From Clostridia bacterium (GTDB lineage Bacteria; Bacillota; Clostridia; Oscillospirales; CAG-272), in NCBI GenBank assembly GCA_017467105.1, contig JAFTSU010000010.1, positions 19,834 through 83,833 of the forward strand: a DNA stretch of 64,000 nt, given 5' to 3'. Under the pieces are notes generated by a model that had not been told where the DNA came from, searched no databases, and was given only the letters and a program-made list of their open reading frames with translations. Of the stretch, positions 60,697 to 64,000 are shown in pieces (position 1 is the first letter of the stretch; every line of letters starts with the position of its first letter). The position numbers were made by a program, and so were the translations under genes.

Positions 60697-60726
60697 AAGC
60701 CCTTGACTCATATGAGCCAAGGGCTT
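60697..60726. terminator. Shared hairpin between hsdR and convergent HTH gene
   Basis: AAGCCCTTGACTCA and TGAGCCAAGGGCTT pair with one mismatch. No long T tract follows on either side. Confidence 0.6.
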
Positions 60727-60729
60727 CGT

Positions 60730-61065
60730 CTATTTCATACACTTCACCACTTTAATTAACGTGTCTTGCGACATTGGCGAGAGCTCTCGGTAGATTTTGA
60801 CGATGATGGCTTCTTTGCTGCGGAGCTTAATTACGGTATCCTCAAAGTCGAAAAAGTCCGAGAGGGAAATGCCGAGGGCGGTGCAGATAAGATGTAGAGT
60901 ATAGACGTTTGGGATTTTGTTGCCGAGCATGATGTCGGAGAGCTGGGATTTTGAAATGCTGGACTTTTTCGCTAAATCGCGCAATGAGAGATTCTGCTCG
61001 ATGCGGAGAAAGTCAATTCGTGTGGCTATATTTTTTATTATTGTTGGCGTATATTGGTCGATCAT
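60730..61065 (-). CDS. XRE-family HTH transcriptional regulator
   Basis: 111 residues. The Cro/C1-type HTH spans about residues 12-66 (IATRIDFLRIEQNLSLRDLA, KKSSISKSQLSDIMLGNKIP, LICTALGISLSDFF). The C-terminal 40 residues form a helix-rich tail (LSPMSQDTLIKVVKCMK). It converges on hsdR and is unlike the 71-residue HTH at the other end of the island. Two decayed inverted repeats (TCCGCTAAAGCGGA; CCGCTAAAACGGA) lie 60-110 bp upstream of its start and could be its operators. Confidence 0.88.
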   Translation of the reverse strand: MIDQYTPTIIKNIATRIDFLRIEQNLSLRDLAKKSSISKSQLSDIMLGNKIPNVYTLHLICTALGISLSDFFDFEDTVIKLRSKEAIIVKIYRELSPMSQDTLIKVVKCMK

Positions 61066-61129
61066 TTTATTTTTCCTTTCAATTTTTCATTCTGAAATAT
61101 GGCTGCAAGCTGTGAAAAATGAAAAAAGC

Positions 61130-61178
61130 GTCCGCTAAAGCGGACAACTCTTTTGAAATTGTACCGCTAAAACGGACG
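61130..61178. promoter_or_regulatory. Paired inverted repeats upstream of the HTH gene
   Basis: GTCCGCTAAAGCGGAC at 61130-61145 is perfect. A second copy near 61163-61178 (ACCGCTAAAACGGACG) is degenerate. They are about 18 bp apart and could be an autoregulatory operator. Confidence 0.45.
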
Positions 61179-61196
61179 ATTTATATGTTTTTAGAA

Positions 61197-61243
61197 AATA
61201 GCGACTCACTTGAACAAATTGCTTGTTCGTATGAGTCGCTATT
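61197..61243. repeat. Long inverted repeat (hairpin)
   Basis: AATAGCGACTCA, two unpaired bases and GAACAA are mirrored by TTGTTC and TGAGTCGCTATT around a small loop. No T tract follows, so it is more a palindrome than a terminator. Confidence 0.75.
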
Positions 61244-61258
61244 GGTCTAGCAACATAG

Positions 61259-61579
61259 CCTTGAACTCTTGGAGAGGTAGCGGCACAGTCTCATGCCTAG
61301 CAACATAACCTCGTCCTTTATGTGAGGTAACGCCACAAGTGTGTCATTACGTTTTAGCGACTACACCGCAAGTATATCACAAAACCTCAGTGACCGCCAC
61401 ACAAGCAAATCTAACGCCTCAGTGTCAGCTCTGAAAGCATATTATTACGCCTCAGCGACCACCACACAAGCAAATCTAACGCCTCAGTGTCAGCTCTGAA
61501 AGCATATTATTACGCCTCAGCGACCGCCCTACAAGCAAATCTAACACCTCAGCGTCCGCCACGAAAGTAAAGTATCAGG
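61259..61579. repeat. Degenerate array, 65-bp period, three copies
   Basis: Copies start at 61385, 61450 and 61515. Each consists of two related ~32-bp halves beginning CCTCAGYG: CCTCAGCGACCGCCACACAA, and CCTCAGTGTCAGCTCTGAAA. Earlier half-units (61259, 61309) are more diverged. Halves alternate in fixed order and spacers repeat, so it is not a CRISPR array. Confidence 0.85.
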
Positions 61580-62363
61580 TCTCCGTCGGTGACTTACCAA
61601 CAATTTTGATATACGCTCTGTAGAAGGCGGAGTAGTCACCGTATCCTACCTTATAAGCAGCGCTGGTAGCCGTTTCTCCTCTGTCTATCATCTGCTTTGC
61701 GTAGGTTATTCTCTTACGATTTATATATCCGTGAATAGATATTCCGTTGTACCTTTTAAACGCGCGGCACAGATAATACTTGCTGACAAAAAATCGCTTG
61801 GAAAGCTCATCCAAACTAATGCTTCTATCAATAACGTTATCGTTCAGATATTCAATCACCCTGGCGCCCAAATCATTGCTTTCGGCAAACAGATCTCCGT
61901 CACCTGACGCGTTTAGCAGTATGATCATCTGCGATATCAGCAGCTCGAGATATGACTTTTTTTGCTCCTCAGGCATAGTGATAACAATGTCCAGCTGATC
62001 AACGAGCATTCTGAAATTCTCTCCTGCGTGCTTGCTTTTGCAGACAGAGCCGCCGTCCGAAAATAACAGTGATCTTAGCTTTATCGGAGCGTCTCCTGCC
62101 AGGTCCTCAGAATTAAAATCCATTATGAATATATTCAGCAGCTCGCTCTCTGACTCTATAAGGCAATAAGCATTAGGACGTAAAATCAGCACGGTAGACG
62201 ATGAAAATTGAACGGTAGCGCCCTCGACGGCGCATTTACCTTTACCGTCGATCACGTAGACTATGCTGTACTTATCCGAACAGAAATTGTACTCTAATCT
62301 TTTGTTTCCATCATACTTTATTTGCTTGACCTGCATTTTGCCTGTATCAATAGCAACGTTCAT
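61575..62363 (-). CDS. AraC family transcriptional regulator
   Basis: 262 residues. A cupin-like N-terminal sensing domain (SIVYVIDGKGKCAVEGATVQ) precedes the double HTH at about 165-260 (SLDELSKRFFVSKYYLCRAF, AAYKVGYGDYSAFYRAYIKI). Such regulators sense a sugar or related ligand and control nearby catabolic genes. It is divergent from a sugar-phosphate isomerase-like gene across a 137-bp gap and is the likely activator of that gene. GGAGATG precedes the ATG. Confidence 0.92.
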   Translation of the reverse strand: MNVAIDTGKMQVKQIKYDGNKRLEYNFCSDKYSIVYVIDGKGKCAVEGATVQFSSSTVLILRPNAYCLIESESELLNIFIMDFNSEDLAGDAPIKLRSLLFSDGGSVCKSKHAGENFRMLVDQLDIVITMPEEQKKSYLELLISQMIILLNASGDGDLFAESNDLGARVIEYLNDNVIDRSISLDELSKRFFVSKYYLCRAFKRYNGISIHGYINRKRITYAKQMIDRGETATSAAYKVGYGDYSAFYRAYIKIVGKSPTET

Positions 62364-62441
62364 ATTTCATCTCCAAAATTTTTATATGTCCATTGTACCA
62401 TATCGGTTCAATTTTTGCAATACAATTCTTAATAAAGTGTA

Positions 62442-62470
62442 TTGAAATGTATTACTATCTATGATAAAAT
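62442..62470 (+). promoter_or_regulatory. Promoter for the isomerase-like gene
   Basis: TTGAAA-17-TAAAAT, 30 bp before the start, in the divergent gap next to the AraC gene. Confidence 0.78.
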
Positions 62471-62500
62471 TATGTTAAAGTTATTTTGGAGGAAAATAAA

Positions 62501-63244
62501 ATGAAGCTGGGCGCTCAATTTTTTTCAATAAGAGATATCACACAGACTGAAGAAGGCTTGAGAAGAGCCTTTGATGAAATTAAGAAGATCGGTTATGACG
62601 TGGTACAGCTTTCGGGAATCGGACCTATTGAGGCTGAGGTTATCAAGGATATTGTTGATGAATATTCCATGCCCGTTACCTGCACGCATCAGAGCTTTGA
62701 CAATATTGTAAACAATACGGAAAAGACTATCAAGGATCATATAACCTACGGCTGCTCTGTTATCGGATTAGGTAGTATGCCGAATGAATACAGAGGTTCT
62801 CTTGAAGGTGTCAGACAATTCCTGAAGGACGTCAGCGAGCCGATGAAAAAGATCGAAGCGGCGGGTCTGAGATTCGCATATCACAACCACGCATTTGAGT
62901 TTGAGGGTCAGAACGTCTATGACGTGATGATCGAGGAAGCACCGAGCATGAACTTCATTCTCGATACCTATTGGGTAAAATACGGTGGATACGATTACCT
63001 TGAATATATCAAAAAGATTGGCGCGGACAGAATGACCAACGTGCATTTCAAGGATATGGCTACCGAGCCAAAAGGCGTGATCTGCCCTTGCGGTGTTGGA
63101 GTAATAGACTTCAAGCCCGTAATAGAGCTATGCGACAGTCTTGGTATTCCTTATGCCCTCGTCGAGCAGGATAACGCTCCCTCCACCGGTGACTCAATCG
63201 GTCAGATGAAGATAAGCCACGATAATCTGAGACCCCTGTTCTAA
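62501..63244 (+). CDS. Sugar phosphate isomerase/epimerase (AP endonuclease 2-like TIM barrel)
   Basis: 247 residues, xylose isomerase-like TIM barrel. The conserved blocks are LGAQFFSIRDI, DVVQLSGIG, MPVTCTHQSFDN, RFAYHNHAFEF, NFILDTYWVKYGG, NVHFKDMA, GVGVIDFKPVI, and YALVEQDNAPS, which supply the Glu/His/Asp metal ligands. Members isomerise or epimerise sugars or inositol derivatives; the substrate is not clear. ATG 62501 lies 8 nt after GGAGG; the in-frame TTG at 62486 overlaps that site and is rejected. The gene ends at a strong terminator. Confidence 0.93.
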   Translation: MKLGAQFFSIRDITQTEEGLRRAFDEIKKIGYDVVQLSGIGPIEAEVIKDIVDEYSMPVTCTHQSFDNIVNNTEKTIKDHITYGCSVIGLGSMPNEYRGSLEGVRQFLKDVSEPMKKIEAAGLRFAYHNHAFEFEGQNVYDVMIEEAPSMNFILDTYWVKYGGYDYLEYIKKIGADRMTNVHFKDMATEPKGVICPCGVGVIDFKPVIELCDSLGIPYALVEQDNAPSTGDSIGQMKISHDNLRPLF

Positions 63245-63308
63245 GGTACAACGCTCACAAAAACAGAATAAATACTCTTACAGTAAATTAAATTTTAATA
63301 CAAACAGC

Positions 63309-63345
63309 AAAACACCGTCAGACGTTATTCTGACGGTGTTTTTTA
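63309..63345 (+). terminator. Terminator after the isomerase-like gene
   Basis: AACACCGTCAG and CTGACGGTGTT are perfect arms, followed by TTTTTAT. Confidence 0.92.
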
Positions 63346-63417
63346 TGCAAAAAAGAATTTACCCCATACCCGTGTCGAGTTTTCCCGTTATCCACCCGCT
63401 TCAATCAGCTTCTTTTC

Positions 63418-63500
63418 CCTCTTCACTTTTTGCTCTTAACTCTTCCCTCTTAACTCTTCACTCATAACTCTTCACTCTTCACTCTTCACTCTTAACTCTG
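63418..63500. repeat. CTCTTMACTCTTCACT microsatellite-like run
   Basis: Repeats of 7- and 8-bp units (CTTCACT, CTTAACT) spread over about 80 bp, low in G on this strand. Confidence 0.85.
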
Positions 63501-63559
63501 AACTATTACCTTTTCCTTTTCGCTCTTATCTTTCCCTATATAAGAGTTAACTAAAAGAA

Positions 63560-63589
63560 AAACAAAAAAGCCTCGGTTGCCCGAGACTC
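63560..63589 (-). terminator. Terminator of the rRNA operon
   Basis: On the minus strand AGTCTCGG-GCAA-CCGAGGCT (one G-U pair) is followed by TTTTTGTTTTT, about 100 bp beyond the 23S 3' end. Confidence 0.85.
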
Positions 63590-63692
63590 CACATATATGA
63601 AGAGCAGATAAGGATCCATTCCTTAAAATGCTCATTAAAAACCGAATAAGAGAAGAAACGAGAAGCTTTAGTAAATGTGCTGCTTGAAACAA

Positions 63693-64000
63693 CAGTTCAA
63701 GCCCTCGGTCAATTAGTATCGTTCAGCTAAACACATTACTGTGCGTACACCTACGACCTATCAAACTCGTAGTCTACAAGTGACCTTACTCATTTAAAAT
63801 GATGGGATATCTCATCTTGAGGTGTGTTTCACGCTTAGATGCCTTCAGCGTTTATCACATCCGTACGCGGCTACCCGGCTATGCCCTTGGCAGAACAACC
63901 GATGCACCGGAGGTACGTCCAACCCGGTCCTCTCGTACTAAGGTTAGCTCCTCTCAAATATCCAACGCCCACGACAGATAGGGACCGAACTGTCTCACGA
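63693..64000 (-). rRNA. 23S ribosomal RNA, 3' part (runs beyond window)
   Basis: The reverse strand carries the conserved 3' portion of 23S rRNA, including the sarcin-ricin loop AGTACGAGAGGACC (plus strand GGTCCTCTCGTACT at 63928-63941). Other conserved parts are CGGGTAGCCGCGTACGG and the 3'-terminal ACTAATTGACCGAGGGCTTG. The 5' part lies to the right of the window. The 3' end is placed by similarity at about 63693 and could be a few bases off. Confidence 0.97.

Larger units (their letters stand above)
61066..61574. other. Repeat-rich interval between the two regulators
   Basis: 509 bp, no gene. Contents in order: paired inverted repeats (61130-61178), a long hairpin (61197-61243), two copies of a CTAGCAACATARCCTYG element (61248 and 61298), and a degenerate array of ~32-bp units with a 65-bp higher-order period. 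Confidence 0.7.
63245..63692. other. Gap between isomerase gene and rRNA operon
   Basis: 448 bp: the isomerase terminator, a low-complexity CTCTTAACTCTTCACTC run (63418-63500) and the rRNA terminator. No 5S rRNA sequence is recognised. Confidence 0.65.

Noticed and set aside
61259-61579. Possible CRISPR array
   Set aside because: No constant repeat with unique spacers; two related half-units alternate and the intervening sequence itself repeats. No cas genes nearby.

Overview
The window looks like chromosomal DNA of an uncultured, gut-type Clostridia member (Bacillota). Supporting signs are the SCIFF ranthipeptide precursor with its radical SAM maturase, a TPP riboswitch in front of an ECF-type ThiT, a CarD-family regulator, AddB with its iron-sulfur cysteines, consensus sigma-A promoters with 17-bp spacers, and many BspA-type leucine-rich and InlB-type (Listeria-Bacteroides) repeats in secreted proteins. 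No species can be named from this alone.

Layout. 1-5.3 kb: a truncated acidic protein (-), then a HAD nucleotidase, a PLP lyase, thiamine pyrophosphokinase, and TPP riboswitch-thiT (+). 5.4-6.6 kb: ferritin and a flavin reductase-rubredoxin fusion (-). 7.1-12.6 kb: a four-gene minus-strand operon with an MBOAT O-acyltransferase, two SGNH-like exported proteins and a small membrane protein, probably for surface-glycan acylation. 13-18.7 kb: a KDPG aldolase fused to a VOC domain, a degenerate response regulator, addB and a carD-like gene. 19-25 kb: an OB-fold lipoprotein, SCIFF peptide, SCIFF maturase, Orn/Lys/Arg decarboxylase-family protein and polysaccharide deacetylase. 25.2-29.3 kb: tex, an RsuA-family pseudouridine synthase and a GDSL hydrolase.

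29.5-47.9 kb is an 18-kb minus-strand surface locus and the most interesting part. It encodes three small exported proteins with SipW/TasA-like signal regions and Ca-loop motifs. Beside them are a 1658-residue repeat protein ending in a predicted Hint (intein/hedgehog-type) domain plus an 85-residue tail, and an ER-type (Ser-His) signal peptidase. A membrane-anchored McrB-type AAA+ ATPase and a DUF2357-like zinc-ribbon protein follow, then an ABC exporter, a beta-helix ectodomain protein and an InlB-repeat lipoprotein. I infer a surface-fibre assembly system in which a cytoplasmic McrBC-like pair has been recruited next to the export machinery.

47.9-49.4 kb is a gene-free AT-rich stretch with a four-copy 44-bp tandem repeat. 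asnS follows. 51.3-60.7 kb is a type I restriction-modification island with its own small HTH regulator (hsdM, hsdS, hsdR). A visibly AT-richer cargo of four genes sits between hsdS and hsdR: a coiled-coil tail-anchored protein, a polytopic protein, an FRG-domain protein and a one-pass membrane protein. A duplicated 3' end of hsdS inside this cargo marks how it was inserted. 60.7-63.2 kb: an XRE regulator, a degenerate repeat array, an AraC regulator and a divergent sugar-phosphate isomerase-like gene. The window ends in the 3' part of a 23S rRNA gene (-), with a terminator but no visible 5S gene downstream.
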